DNA from: Hygrophila difformis
Taxonomy: Eukaryota > Streptophyta > Magnoliopsida > Lamiales > Acanthaceae
DNA: 64,000 bases
Assembly (NCBI GenBank): GCA_030278955.1
Contig: JAOANR010000014.1
Coordinates: 13,456,068-13,520,067 of the forward strand
Reading direction: 5' to 3'
A model generated the notes under the pieces. It saw only the letters and a program-made list of their open reading frames with translations, did not search any database and was not told the DNA's origin. A program made the translations under genes and the position numbers. Numbering within the stretch: the stretch's first letter is position 1; every line of letters starts with the position of its first letter. Below, one piece after another: positions 35,804-46,371 of this stretch.

Positions 35804-38014
35804 TTAGCGAGTTGTCCCCTCCAGATGACGGGTCCTCGAGGTATCGTGTGATTTTTCAGTCCTCCAGTCATCGTTGGAATGTTGGGGTTGGACTCCTCCT
35901 TGGTCTCCAGACTCATCCGTGATGGCGGCAATGCATGGTGCCCCCCTAGGGCGACTAGAGTGCCAGCCTGAAGCCAGTTGGGCGGCTTCGTTAGCCTCTT
36001 GATTTTGACTTCTAGGAATGTGGGTGATGGTAACATCCGAAAATTTGGATAAGAGTTCCAATGCTGTCTCGTGGCATTTGACTAGCCTCGGACTCTTGCA
36101 TTCATATTCTCCTGTTAGTTGTTTCAGGATGACCTCGGAGTCTCCAAAAATGGTAATGGATTTCGCACCCTTGAGTAATGCTGTCTCTAGGCCAAATATT
36201 AAAGCCTCATACTCCGCTTGATTGTTGGTGGTGCCTGGTTCCAGCTCTCGAGCGAGCTTCCAATGTTGTCCCAAAGGGCTAGTAATCGTAATGCCGGCTC
36301 CAGAGCCGCTACTCGCACATGATCCATCAAAGGTCAATTCCCAAGGCTCAAATCCGATGAAGGATGCTTCTTTGGGATCCTCTGGTATTGTTAATGAGGG
36401 ATGCTGAGCTAGGAAATCAGCTAAGGCTTGTCCTTTGACAGCTTTTTGAGGGACGTGCACCAAAGTGAAGGGACTAATCTTCATAGCCCATTTAGCCTGG
36501 CGGCCCTTCAGTGCTGGCTTATGGAGGAGTGTTCTTACCAAGTCGAATGGAGCTACCACTTGGACTGTTCTTGGCAGCATGTAATGTTCCAATTTACTGC
36601 AGGAGTATACCAAAGCGTAACATAGTTTCTCCAATGCAGTATATCTTACCTCTGGTCCTTGTAGGGTAGCCCTTTCCCTGCTATCTTCATCATCTTGTGC
36701 AAGTAGACATCCGATGGATTCTTCGGAGGCTGACACGTATAGCTTTAGAGGTATTCCCTGCCTCGGTGGTACTAGCACTGGAGGATTGCTTAATGCTTTC
36801 TTTATTTCTTCGAAGGCCGCTTGATGTTCGGCTGTCCATGAAAATATCTCGTTCTTTCTTCCTTTAAGTAAGGTAGTGAACGCCTTCATCTTTCCAGCTG
36901 CATTAGCAATGAATCTCCTTAAGAAATTGATTTTTCCAATCAGTGATTGTAGTTCTTTGAGGTTAGATGGCGCGCGGGCTTCTAAGATGGCCTTGGCCTT
37001 GTTGTAATCTACCTCGATACCTCTTTCATGCACAAGGAAACCTAAGAAGTTCCCTGCTGCCACTCCGAAGGCACACTTAGCTGGATTGATTTTCAATCCA
37101 TGTTGCCTCATTCGAATGAATGCGTTCTCCAGATGGGCCAAGTGCTGGCCGAATTCACATGACTTGACTACGATGTCATCAATGTAAACTTCAAGCGTGT
37201 GACCAATTAGATCATGAAAAATCATGTTCATGGCCCTTTGATATGTTGCTCCGGCATTCTTCAAGCCAAAAGGCATGACCACCCATTCGAAGATGCCGAC
37301 TGGTCCTGGACAACGAAAAGCAGTTTTATGTACATCAGATTCAGAAATGAAGATTTGATTGTACCCAGAATAACCATCCATTAATGACAAAAATTTGTAG
37401 CCGGCGGCCGCATCAACAAGCATATCGGCCATAGGCATTACATACTCATCCTTAGGTGTAACCAAGTTTAAATTTCTAAAATCTATACAGACTCTTAATT
37501 GACCATTTTTCTTCACAACAGGTACAATATTTGCAAGCCACTCTACATAGCGACACGTTCTAATGTAACCTGCTCTAAGAAGCTTTTCAATCTCGGCCTT
37601 TATCTTTGGGATGGTGTCTGGATCAAAACGTCTAGGCGGTTGCTTGTGAGGTCTGAACTCAGGATGGGTTGGCAACTTGTGCTCCACTAGTTCTCTTGAT
37701 AATCCTGGCATATCTGTATACTGCCACGCAAAACAGTCTTTGTATTTCTGGATCAGCTCCACTAGTTGGTGCCGCTCCTCCTCGGGCAATGAAGCGCTTA
37801 CCTTGGTGAGTTTTGGCTCTGCATCAGTTCCCAGGTTGATGTCCACAAGGGGTTCCTTAGCTTCCGGACTAGGCAATGTCCGCTTCACAGGGGATGGCCA
37901 CTCAGATGGCCTTGTATCAGTTAGACTCTTGGACTTGTCTTCGGCACCCATCATCATCTCAGTGGTGGCGAGCCGCTGCAGCAAATCTTTATAGATGTCT
38001 TGGCTATTCATCAT
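35804..38014 (-). pseudogene. Tat reverse transcriptase, RNase H and second (archaeal-type) RNase H
   Basis: A 736-codon frame. RT begins about residue 130: FLSLMDGYSGYNQI (first Asp), PFGLKNAGATYQRAM, and YIDDIVVKS near residue 277 (plus positions 37171-37186). The first RNase H follows but reads LYVSASEESIG where an Asp is expected, so it is probably inactive. A second RNase H begins near residue 565 with LTFDGSCASSGSGAG, NNQAEYEALIFGLE and IFGDSEVILKQL, keeping Asp, Glu and Asp. Replacement of a dead RNase H by an archaeal-type one is known in Tat elements. The frame runs out of register near 35900. Confidence 0.92.
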
Positions 38015-38534
38015 GTGGAGTCTGAGGATTCGGGTCGGCCGGATGTAGCTTGAAGCCGCTGGAAGTGAAGTCGATGGACTCGAAGTCTAAGTCCACACCA
38101 ATCAAAGCCGATGCTGGCTGGACATCCTCTAAGTAGAAGACTGCCTCATCGTTGTTGCGGTCGTGTGCTATGAAGGGCTGAGGATCTGCTTCCACCAGTT
38201 CCACTTGATCATCATTCCAGATAAGCAGCTGTTGGTGTAAGGTGGATGGCACACATTGTGCCATGTGAATCCAATCGCGTCCTAGTAATACTGAGTAGCA
38301 AGTTTTTGACTTTACCACGAAGAAGGCCACTTTGATCGTCTTGGACCCTACAGTGACGTCGGCTGTTATGAATCCTGCTGGTTGAGTAGCTTCTCCCACA
38401 AAGCTGCACATCCTGACCCTGGTGGGGATGAGGTCCTTCTCACTCTTGCCGATCTTCCTCAAAGTGGACATTGGCATCACGTTTGCTGCTGCCCCATTGT
38501 CGACGAATACCCTACTTACCCGGCCGCCCATCAA
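38004..38534 (-). pseudogene. Tat aspartic protease
   Basis: The frame starts close to RVFVDNGAAANVMP; the DNG triad (about 38493-38502) is the Tat form of the DTG/DSG active site. VSVLLGRDW-like YSVLLGRDWIHM marks the protease flap end. It overlaps the upstream frame by 23 bases in a different register; the overlap looks like a one-base insertion (extra G in the CCGGG run near 38520), because the upstream frame runs into the protease sequence and stops. It overlaps the RT frame by 11 bases. Confidence 0.85.
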
Positions 38535-39585
38535 TGTGAGCTTTGATATACAGAGGTTTCAACTGCCTGGTTTGAGACACTTCCGGTTTGGCGAACTGTG
38601 GAAACATTGGCCCTTGAACAAGCTGGCCACTTAATTCTTCGAATAGATTTCTGGTTGGATGAGAGAGTTCTGCTATCATCTCATCCATCTCCTCGATGAG
38701 CTTGGCAAACGATGGCTCTTCTTCGTCCCATATCTCAGACTCCGCATCACTGACTTCCTCATCCGCCGCCAATCCCACGACTTGCATAGGCACCACAGGG
38801 TCTGATGGTTCCTCTTCTTGCTCATACTTGTAGCCTGCTTCCTTGAGTTCCTCTTCCAAACCGACCCAGAAAGCTTCATCCAAGTTGTTTAGCTCACCCT
38901 CCATGTTGGCTTCCTCATCGAGTTCCATGTTGTCCAACATATCGAGATCTTCCGTAATGACACCTACCGCGCTAATGCCGACTTTAGGCTTTTCTTGGTT
39001 AGCCCCCATAGCCGCTTCCACATCTTCGGGAGTGACCGCCCCGAAGCTGACTTGTGTAACCTCACTGTTTGTCTGAACTCCAGATTCCATTTCTGTCTGT
39101 TTGGGTTCGTCTACACTCTTGCAATAAGCGAGGAACCCCTCATAGCTGTCGGGTTCGCTCCCCAGTTTCCCATCTTGATGGGCCGCTATGTAAGCAAAGA
39201 ACCTGGTGAGAACCTTCATCATAGCCATTTCTCTAGCTGACCCCGGATCACCCATGCGACTAAACCTCTCCATGAATTTATCTGCCCAAGGTTCGCTTCC
39301 TTCACTTGATTCGGCCACGACGACCGCCTTGCCTTTGTCCCTGGCAGACGAAGGTTGTTTCTTTATCTGAGCGGACCTAGGCTCCATGGTTTCGCGTTGG
39401 GGCGCTGGATGGCGACGCTCCGCCCATTGAAGTCTTTCCCGAACTGGCCTCCTGGTGGGAGGTGATGGTGAATGTGTCCTTCGTGGAGATGGTGGTCTCC
39501 TGGAGGGAGGTGATGGTGAACGTGGCCTCCTTGAGGCCTCATTAGACCTTCCCCTGTAATCTCCCAGCCGCTCATGCACCGGCTT
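38512..39585 (-). pseudogene. Tat gag-pro linker region
   Basis: 355 codons in the same frame as gag, separated from it only by a TGA at 39586-39588. It begins with Arg/Ser/Pro-rich repeats (SPSPPSRRPPSPRRTHSP) that could bind RNA, then acidic stretches (NMELDEEANMEGELNN, VSDAESEIWDEEEP). There is no zinc knuckle. It has no ATG near its start, so it could only be made by stop readthrough or from an intact parental copy. Confidence 0.75.
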
Positions 39586-42156
39586 TCAAAGTGATACGGG
39601 GGGACTATACCTGATGTACAGAGGTCTCCCATCCGGATGCTGCAATCTCTCGTGGATAGGCCTCTGCCGTTCGGATGTTTCCCCTTGAGATCTGAAGTAA
39701 GTTGGTTGTACTGGTTTTCGGGGCTTAGACGACTCTAACTTATGGACCTGAGCTTCCCATTGCCGCATTTCCTCGACATACCTTCTTTGAGCTCGTCTGT
39801 ACTGACTCCTCGTCATGGGTGGCGGCTCCTTTTGAGTGGTCTTGCCTCCTGCCCGGTTCCGCATCCATCTATCAGCTTCAGCAGGGTGTTCTGGACGCCT
39901 CATTAAGGTTGGTATCACCTCCACTCTTTGTCTGTAATCCCTAGTAGCAGGTTGATGCTCCCCGTTGTCGCGGACCTCCACAGCAGGTTTTGGGATTTCA
40001 ATCCTCAAAGAAGGATTCTCCCTTTTCTGGTGTTCATTCTCTTCAGCTTTCAGAACTCTTGCAAAGTCCTCTTGAGACATGTGTTTGAACCTGGGCTGCT
40101 TGCTATACAATTGCTTTTCTCTTTCTTTCTCAGTGTCCGATTCATCTGATAATAGGTCGTCATCTTGTTCATCGATTTCAACACGTTCCCCTTCTTGATC
40201 CATCCGGCTACTGGAGCCGCCATCATCTGGGTTTGGAACAAGTCCAGCCGCACCCACACGAAGTTGTGGAAACGGATCTAAGTCCACTTTCATACCTGCA
40301 ATTTTTAAACGCCCTTCTTTAATCTTATTTTGTATGGCAGTTTTAAAACTCCGGCATTTGGTAATGCTATGCGTATATGAGTTATGCCACTTACAAAATG
40401 ATCGGCCCCGAATTTCCTCGGCCGTTGGTAACCTCTGCCCCTCAGGCAGCTTGATTACGCCATCTTTGAGTAAGGCGTCGAATACTTGGTCTGCCTTGCT
40501 CATGTCGAAAAGGTCCTCTTCGGGCTTATACTTGGCTTCCCTTTGTCTAGGCGGTTTAAGGGCAGCACAGGTGTGTGGCTTGGCTATCTGGACTAGTTCT
40601 GCAATAGCCACTTCCACTGGTTCGTCCTCCTCGTCGCTGAGTGTCACTTCCTCGAAGTGGACTCGACGTATAGGACGTCTCCCTTCTTGTTCCTCTAGGA
40701 ACTTCTCCAAGCGAGCCGCTCTCTCGGCCAGCTGGGCAAGGTCAGTTGCATCCGGCACAATTAAATGCTCCTTTAGTTTTGGCAACATGTTAGCCACTGC
40801 AATATTGGCTATTTCTTTTTCAGGAATTGCTATGGAACATCGGCCTTTCAGCCGTTGTAATCTACCAATAAAAGAGCTTGCCGCCTCATCGGCATGCTGT
40901 TTAGCATTAGTGAGATCAGCGAGGCTTACCTGAGATAGCGGAGTGTAAAACCTATCATGGAATGCCCGTTCGAGATCAGCCCAATTCTGGATTGAGTTAG
41001 GCCGCAACGATGCAAACCATGCGAAAGCGGGTCCGGTGAGAGACGAGCTGAACAGTCTTAATTTCAGCCAGTCATTGGCCGCTGCTTCACCGCACTGGGC
41101 AGTGAACCTCCCGATGTGTTCCACTGTAGATTTGCCCTCATCTCCCGAAAAGGAAGTGAAGTCCGGCATCTTGAAACCCCTCGGATAGGGTTGCATGGTG
41201 TCTACCCAATCCGGATATGGCTTCCGGTACGTAGGCCGGTCCATCGGCTTTAACTGGATTCCAAAGTGCTGCTGCATCATGTCCGCGAGCAGCTCTGGTG
41301 AAATCACGTGTGCCTGCGTAGGAGGCATCGCAACATTAGGTGTCGTGGGTGCTCCACATGGTTGTGGAGCTTGTCCTCCTGTGTGGATAGGAGTGGCGGC
41401 CTGTGCCGCGTGGATAGGAGTGGCGGCCTGCACTATAGGAGCCGCCATCACTCCACCTGTCTGGGTAGCCTGCCCCCCTAGGGTTGGTGGCATCCAACTC
41501 GGGTTGAGAGGAGCCGCCATATATGGTGCAGTTGGTATGTTCGGCATCTGGGGTGCCGCCTGTCTAGGTGCCATGCTAGGTCCGGCCGCCATGCAGCCTG
41601 GTGTGGCAGTGGTTGCCATCAACGGATTTGATGGGACATATACCGGCATGGGAGGTGCCGCGTAACCCAAGTTCGGCATGCTGGGTGCCGCTGTAGAGAA
41701 AGTATACGCTGTCTGGTATGAATGTGGAAACATACTGGCCACGCTTCCAGAATCCTGGAGTGGTGGCTGGCCCGGTGTGTTTCCCCACATTCGGTGTTGT
41801 CCTCCTGACGGTACCGGATATGGAGTGCTAGGTGCCATAGTAGAACTGGATGCCGGGAGGCCTCCGTCGCGCAGGGAGCCGCATATCTGGCTAGTCTGGT
41901 CAGCCATGGCAGGCCGCAGGACGTCCATCAAGTGCCTTGTAAGCAAAGGCATGAATTCGGCCATCGATTCGGTCATTGATAGCCGCATTTGTTCCGACAG
42001 AGTAGGGATCTGCATTATCCCCTGCTGCGGTGAGGTGATGTTCGCCGTCTCGCCGGCGTCCTCATCCAATGTGCGCTGGACTGTCTGGTCTTGCAGAGAC
42101 ATGTTCTCGAATTCTTGTGTTAGATCAGCAATGATTCGTCCGGATCTAAGACGCAT
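39586..42156 (-). CDS. Tat Gag protein
   Basis: 856 codons from the ATG at 42156 (MRLRSGRII); the open frame continues upstream only from a TTG in the primer-binding site. Residues 30-330 are Pro/Ala/Met-rich low complexity. The retrotransposon gag domain lies at about 340-480, with MPDFTSFSGDEGKSTVEHIG, LKLRLFSSSLTGPAFAWF and NWADLERAFHDRFY. The C-terminal third is charged (Glu/Arg-rich). Gag forms the particle that packages element RNA. Closely related to the gag at 45037-46371. No internal lesion. Confidence 0.9.
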   Translation of the reverse strand: MRLRSGRIIADLTQEFENMSLQDQTVQRTLDEDAGETANITSPQQGIMQIPTLSEQMRLSMTESMAEFMPLLTRHLMDVLRPAMADQTSQICGSLRDGGLPASSSTMAPSTPYPVPSGGQHRMWGNTPGQPPLQDSGSVASMFPHSYQTAYTFSTAAPSMPNLGYAAPPMPVYVPSNPLMATTATPGCMAAGPSMAPRQAAPQMPNIPTAPYMAAPLNPSWMPPTLGGQATQTGGVMAAPIVQAATPIHAAQAATPIHTGGQAPQPCGAPTTPNVAMPPTQAHVISPELLADMMQQHFGIQLKPMDRPTYRKPYPDWVDTMQPYPRGFKMPDFTSFSGDEGKSTVEHIGRFTAQCGEAAANDWLKLRLFSSSLTGPAFAWFASLRPNSIQNWADLERAFHDRFYTPLSQVSLADLTNAKQHADEAASSFIGRLQRLKGRCSIAIPEKEIANIAVANMLPKLKEHLIVPDATDLAQLAERAARLEKFLEEQEGRRPIRRVHFEEVTLSDEEDEPVEVAIAELVQIAKPHTCAALKPPRQREAKYKPEEDLFDMSKADQVFDALLKDGVIKLPEGQRLPTAEEIRGRSFCKWHNSYTHSITKCRSFKTAIQNKIKEGRLKIAGMKVDLDPFPQLRVGAAGLVPNPDDGGSSSRMDQEGERVEIDEQDDDLLSDESDTEKEREKQLYSKQPRFKHMSQEDFARVLKAEENEHQKRENPSLRIEIPKPAVEVRDNGEHQPATRDYRQRVEVIPTLMRRPEHPAEADRWMRNRAGGKTTQKEPPPMTRSQYRRAQRRYVEEMRQWEAQVHKLESSKPRKPVQPTYFRSQGETSERQRPIHERLQHPDGRPLYIRYSPPVSL

Positions 42157-42188
42157 GCACTTCTGAAGCAGATATGGTCTTGAATCGG

Positions 42189-42209
42189 GTCCCACTGGGC
42201 GTGCCAATT
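42189..42209 (-). other. Primer-binding site of the Tat element
   Basis: Directly inside the 5' LTR (which ends CGTTAACA) the minus strand reads AATTGGCACGCCCAGTGGGA. It begins TTGG as expected for pairing with a tRNA CCA end. Its pattern matches the site of the 44147 element (AATTGGCGACCACAGTGGGA). Related Ogre/Tat elements use tRNA-Arg; the tRNA here is not established. Confidence 0.7.
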
Positions 42210-42869
42210 TGTTAACGGTGAAATTCGGGATAAAAGATTTCTCTTTTATTAATGAACTTTGAGGAAGGATTACATGAACAATGGAGGAAAGATTACGGGA
42301 ATTGAAAGAAAAGCTGTAAAGGAATCGAAAAGTACTGAAAACTGTAAAGTGCAGGAAAGGAGTAAAGAAAGTAAAAATATAAAAACTGGCTCTCTGAGGA
42401 GAAGATTGGAGATGCCTTGCGCACGATGCCGACGTCTATATTTATAATGGTGAGGCGTCTTCAATCCCTTGGTTCAGTTTCCTTGTCTGGGCGTCTTGCC
42501 AGGATTCCTTTCCTTATCTGGCACCTTCGTCCGATATGTTTCCCAATTTGAGGATTCACTTTGATCTCGACACAACTTCATCGAAGGCGGCCTCCATCCA
42601 ACTTTTCTGGGCCTCCATCCTAGGGTTGACCTCCACCATCTCTTGGGCCTCCACGGCCTCCACCTTACAGACGGCCTCCACCCTCACGGACGGCCTCCAC
42701 CATCTCTTGGGCCTCCATCGTCCGGGCTGTTGTCTACGCGGCCTCCCTCTCCCGGGCTGTGTCTACGCGGCCTCCCTCTCCCGGGCTGTGTCTACGCGGC
42801 CTCCCTCTTCCGGGTTGTGTCTACACGGCCTCCCTCTTCCGGGCTATCTACGCGGCCTCCCTCTTCCGG
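42210..42869 (-). repeat. Tat 5' LTR, cut by the assembly gap
   Basis: Matches 32721-33380 with six substitutions and one indel. Five units of the 29-base tandem array are visible before the Ns. The outer end of the LTR and the right-hand target duplication are not in the sequence. Confidence 0.9.
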
Positions 42870-43369
42870 NNNNNNNNNNNNNNNNNNNNNNNNNNNNNNN
42901 NNNNNNNNNNNNNNNNNNNNNNNNNNNNNNNNNNNNNNNNNNNNNNNNNNNNNNNNNNNNNNNNNNNNNNNNNNNNNNNNNNNNNNNNNNNNNNNNNNNN
43001 NNNNNNNNNNNNNNNNNNNNNNNNNNNNNNNNNNNNNNNNNNNNNNNNNNNNNNNNNNNNNNNNNNNNNNNNNNNNNNNNNNNNNNNNNNNNNNNNNNNN
43101 NNNNNNNNNNNNNNNNNNNNNNNNNNNNNNNNNNNNNNNNNNNNNNNNNNNNNNNNNNNNNNNNNNNNNNNNNNNNNNNNNNNNNNNNNNNNNNNNNNNN
43201 NNNNNNNNNNNNNNNNNNNNNNNNNNNNNNNNNNNNNNNNNNNNNNNNNNNNNNNNNNNNNNNNNNNNNNNNNNNNNNNNNNNNNNNNNNNNNNNNNNNN
43301 NNNNNNNNNNNNNNNNNNNNNNNNNNNNNNNNNNNNNNNNNNNNNNNNNNNNNNNNNNNNNNNNNNNNN
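42870..43369. other. Assembly gap of exactly 500 N
   Basis: The round length suggests a placeholder of unknown real size. It begins inside the LTR tandem array. Sequence to the right does not match the rest of the Tat LTR or the expected chromovirus LTR flank, so more than the LTR end is missing. Confidence 0.95.
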
Positions 43370-44146
43370 ATCTGTGTGGGTTAATGTATAATTTATAAGA
43401 AACGATGGGTATGATTGGGTATGATTGGAAAGATAAATAAGTTTGTATAAGAAAGAATATATAGAGAATATTCTTTTAAGTTTGAGTTTAGTGTAAATGG
43501 TTGGAGATGAATTACTGTTTGATGTGACATTCACTGTAAAATGGGTTTGAGTATAGTGTTGGCTATTGGAGATTGCTAGATCGACTTTTTCACAATCTTA
43601 AATCTAATGCTTAGCCCTTCTGCAACATAACTTCCCCGTTTCAAATATTTAGCTGTCACTGTCACGTTACCACTTCAAAGTTAAATACTTATACTTTAAA
43701 AAACAATAATACCCCAAAAAAAGGTATTTAAGGGACTCACTTATTATTCTATTTATGTACCATCTATATTTTAATTATCAATTATAATATTTATTTGTTT
43801 TTTTAGGAGAAAATTGTTTCATTCATCAAAATGTCAAACTGTGGTATTACAGAGGAAACAATAATGAGCCTAATTCATAACAATAGGCTACCATGGCCCA
43901 ACAACAAATGCAAACACAACACTACACTGTTTGAGTTACAGAGGCAATCCCAACTCTCAATTCGTCCTCTAATAGTTCTTGTAACAGCAGCAACGACAGC
44001 AATGGTTGCAGCTTCTACACCGTAACCAGGGAGAAGCGAACATTAAAACCATTATTCCTTACAACACTCTTCCAATGCATCACTCTTCGTCCATTTATCA
44101 GCCAGATGATTTCGCTCTCTCATAATTATTTAATTTTAAATAATAA
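43370..44146. other. Spacer right of the gap, unrecognised
   Basis: No gene or clear repeat seen. A 64-codon frame at 43831-44025 reads like random coding. It ends in the target site AATAA (44142-44146) of the next element. Confidence 0.5.
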
Positions 44147-44934
44147 TGTTATCACCAAAAAATTAATGAAAGTAATTGATGGTGAAAAATTAAAAAAAAA
44201 AAAAAAAGAAAAAAAAAAAGAATAAAAAGTTTAAGGTTGGCCCGGAGCAAAGATGGCATTCATGAGCTATACCAATTGAAGGAACAAAGGAGCCATGACC
44301 AGGGCCGAGTAGTGGATTGATAGTAAAATTAAGACCAATGCCCTACCTATGGGTGAGAAATACAAAATGGTCAAATTTAAGACCCCAATGGACTCAGGGT
44401 AAATGGTGCAGAATGATCGATCCAACACTGCAGACGGTTACTAAAGGGACCTCAGGGTGAAGAGTGCAGGGTAATCAATCCAACACTACAGACGGTTACT
44501 AGAGGGTCTAGTATGCTTAGAGGGAGGATGGTGAACCATGAGCATATGATGGAGTCGCCAACACCAATAGCTACAAGGCGGTTGATAGAGGGCCTAGGTC
44601 ATGGGGCAAGCGGTTCTCCTAAAGCGGTTACATTACCTCTTATAAATACCAAGCAAGGAGGCAGATGATACACACAATCAACACCAAGCAGAAGCTTCTC
44701 TTTTATTTTATCCTAGTTTTAGCATTAGCATAGTTCGTAGTTCATAGTTTGTAGTTCGTAGTCGTTAGATAGTTCCAGTTCTTGTAATTGACAGTGGGCA
44801 AGGAACCAGTTTCCTGTTCATTGTTCTTAACTTTTTTGAAGGCGCAATCCAACGAAAGAGTTTTTATTCAAATTCTATCGTCTTAGCCTGCAAGAGGCTT
44901 ACTATTTGTTGTTATCCGAATTTAAGCGATAACA
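44147..44934 (+). repeat. 5' LTR of the gag-only element (788 bp)
   Basis: Starts TGTTATCACC and ends GCGATAACA. A TATA box TATAAATA lies at 44641-44648. A 58-base unit starting CTCAGGG is tandemly duplicated (44393-44450 and 44451-44508) with diverged copies. An A-rich tract (44191-44220) differs in length from the other LTR by about two bases. Confidence 0.93.
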
Positions 44935-44956
44935 AATTGGCGACCACAGTGGGAGA
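44935..44956 (+). other. Primer-binding site of the gag-only element
   Basis: AATTGGCGACCACAGTGGGA follows the 5' LTR at once, giving a TGG start for pairing with a tRNA CCA end. It is very similar to the Tat primer site at 42189-42209. tRNA-Arg is plausible from Ogre/Tat practice but not shown. Confidence 0.75.
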
Positions 44957-45036
44957 TTGAACAATCAACCACGATAGATCAATTAGCAGATCTCGATCAA
45001 TTGGTGTTAAGATCACGAATTATAACACGGACAAAC

Positions 45037-46371
45037 ATGTCTACTCTTCAAAACACCACCAATACGCCTGCATCTGTAACTCCAACAGTGCCTACAACAG
45101 GGCAAAATACTGGCTTAAATCCACCAATGGATTTAATACCAGCAAACTTAATGACCCAACTTGGGGAAATATTGGACAACCGCCTAAATAGCCACTTCCA
45201 GGCTATGAGGAATGAACTTTCCGCATTGGCATCTCTAAATCAGGGTTTTTATGCCCCTAGGCCCTATGCGTTTGGCATGGGCAGTTTCCCAAGTTGGGCA
45301 ACTAATGCCCCTACGGGACAAGTTCCATCCATACCACCCCCACTTAGTCTTACACCATCCGTTGGTGGAGGGAATACGTATTCCCAAAATTTTGATAGGC
45401 GTGAGTCTAGCAATGCTAGGCCTTGGAGACCTGTTGCAACATACCATAATAACATCCCATTAGGGGGGCAACCTGCCTTTGTTCCCAGAGATGCGGATCA
45501 CTATCCAATTGATACATCTTCAATCAGGCCGATGGGTGATTTAGGGACAGAGCCTTGGAGACCACCGATGGTTAATTCTACTGCTCCTAACGTTCAATTC
45601 ACCCCACCGGTGATGCATGTTCATCCTCCCGACATGCAAAACGAAGGACAACCACTTGATGGCGTCAATCCTAACCCCAATCAACCAGCTCCTCAGCAAG
45701 GCCCCGTGGTTGATCCAGATGTTCTGGCAGATATGCTACGGACTCAATTTGGTCTGAATGTAAAGCCAACTGGTCGAATGGCTTACCAAAAGCCGTACCC
45801 TGAAGCCATCACTCGTGATTATCCTATTCCTAGGGGCTTTAGAGTGCCCGATTTTTCCACCTTCTCAGGTGAGGATGACTCGTCTACCATCGAGCATATT
45901 GGGCGGTTTACAGCCCAATTAGGAGAGAATGCGAGAAACCCCTACTACAAAATGCAGTTATTTTCCTTATCACTAACTAAGACTGCATTTTCATGGTTTG
46001 CCAACTTACCTCCCGGCCACTTCAAAACGTGGGAAGATATGGAGGGGGCATTCCACACCCACTTCTTTAGCCCAGTCCCATCAGTGTCAGTTATTGACAT
46101 AGTGGACACCAAACAATTGCCTAAAGAGCCAGTTATAGTGTTCATAGAACGTGTACGGCGGTTAAAGTCACGATGCTCAACTGCCCTTGATGAGGGCGAA
46201 CTGACTAGGATGGTGGTCAAGAATATGGCATCCAAATACAAAGATCAGTTAATTGCCCACGAGATTCCAGACTTGTCGGCTCTTGCATCAAAGGCCATAC
46301 GTTTGGAAACCTTTTTTAAAGAACAAGATGGCGACAATACATTAGTGTTATTGTCTCATCAACCAGATTGA
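45037..46371 (+). CDS. Gag protein of the nonautonomous element
   Basis: 444 codons from the ATG at 45037; the frame is open from a TTG at 45001. Residues 1-230 are Pro/Asn/Gly-rich. The gag domain runs from about residue 255: VPDFSTFSGEDDSSTIEHIG, KMQLFSLSLTKTAFSWFANL, WEDMEGAFHTHFF and FIERVRRLKSRCS. It aligns domain for domain with the Tat gag of this window. No zinc knuckle and no fusion to protease. The frame ends about where the related gag enters its charged C-terminal region, so it is shorter than its relative (856 aa). No lesion is seen, which suggests the gag may still work. Confidence 0.9.
   Translation: MSTLQNTTNTPASVTPTVPTTGQNTGLNPPMDLIPANLMTQLGEILDNRLNSHFQAMRNELSALASLNQGFYAPRPYAFGMGSFPSWATNAPTGQVPSIPPPLSLTPSVGGGNTYSQNFDRRESSNARPWRPVATYHNNIPLGGQPAFVPRDADHYPIDTSSIRPMGDLGTEPWRPPMVNSTAPNVQFTPPVMHVHPPDMQNEGQPLDGVNPNPNQPAPQQGPVVDPDVLADMLRTQFGLNVKPTGRMAYQKPYPEAITRDYPIPRGFRVPDFSTFSGEDDSSTIEHIGRFTAQLGENARNPYYKMQLFSLSLTKTAFSWFANLPPGHFKTWEDMEGAFHTHFFSPVPSVSVIDIVDTKQLPKEPVIVFIERVRRLKSRCSTALDEGELTRMVVKNMASKYKDQLIAHEIPDLSALASKAIRLETFFKEQDGDNTLVLLSHQPD

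Larger units (their letters stand above)
32721..42869 (-). mobile_element. Tat-lineage Ty3/gypsy LTR retrotransposon
   Basis: A nearly complete element on the minus strand: 3' LTR 32721-33512, polypurine tract, GGCCGCC-rich 3' region, integrase, reverse transcriptase with two RNase H domains, protease, gag, primer-binding site, and a 5' LTR from 42210 that enters a 500-N gap. The gag-pro-RT-RH-aRH-INT order, absence of a chromodomain and dual RNase H mark the Tat group. The two LTRs differ by six substitutions and one indel over the 660 comparable bases, so insertion is recent. At least four lesions break gag-pol. GAAGT (32716-32720) would be the left target duplication; the right one is in the gap. 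Confidence 0.92.

Noticed and set aside
41195..42166. Plus-strand frames of 156 and 162 codons
   Set aside because: Antisense of the Pro/Ala/Met-rich gag N-terminus; the minus-strand gag is clearly the coding frame.
42536..43534. Frames of 210-282 codons containing long X runs
   Set aside because: They exist only because the N gap has no stops.
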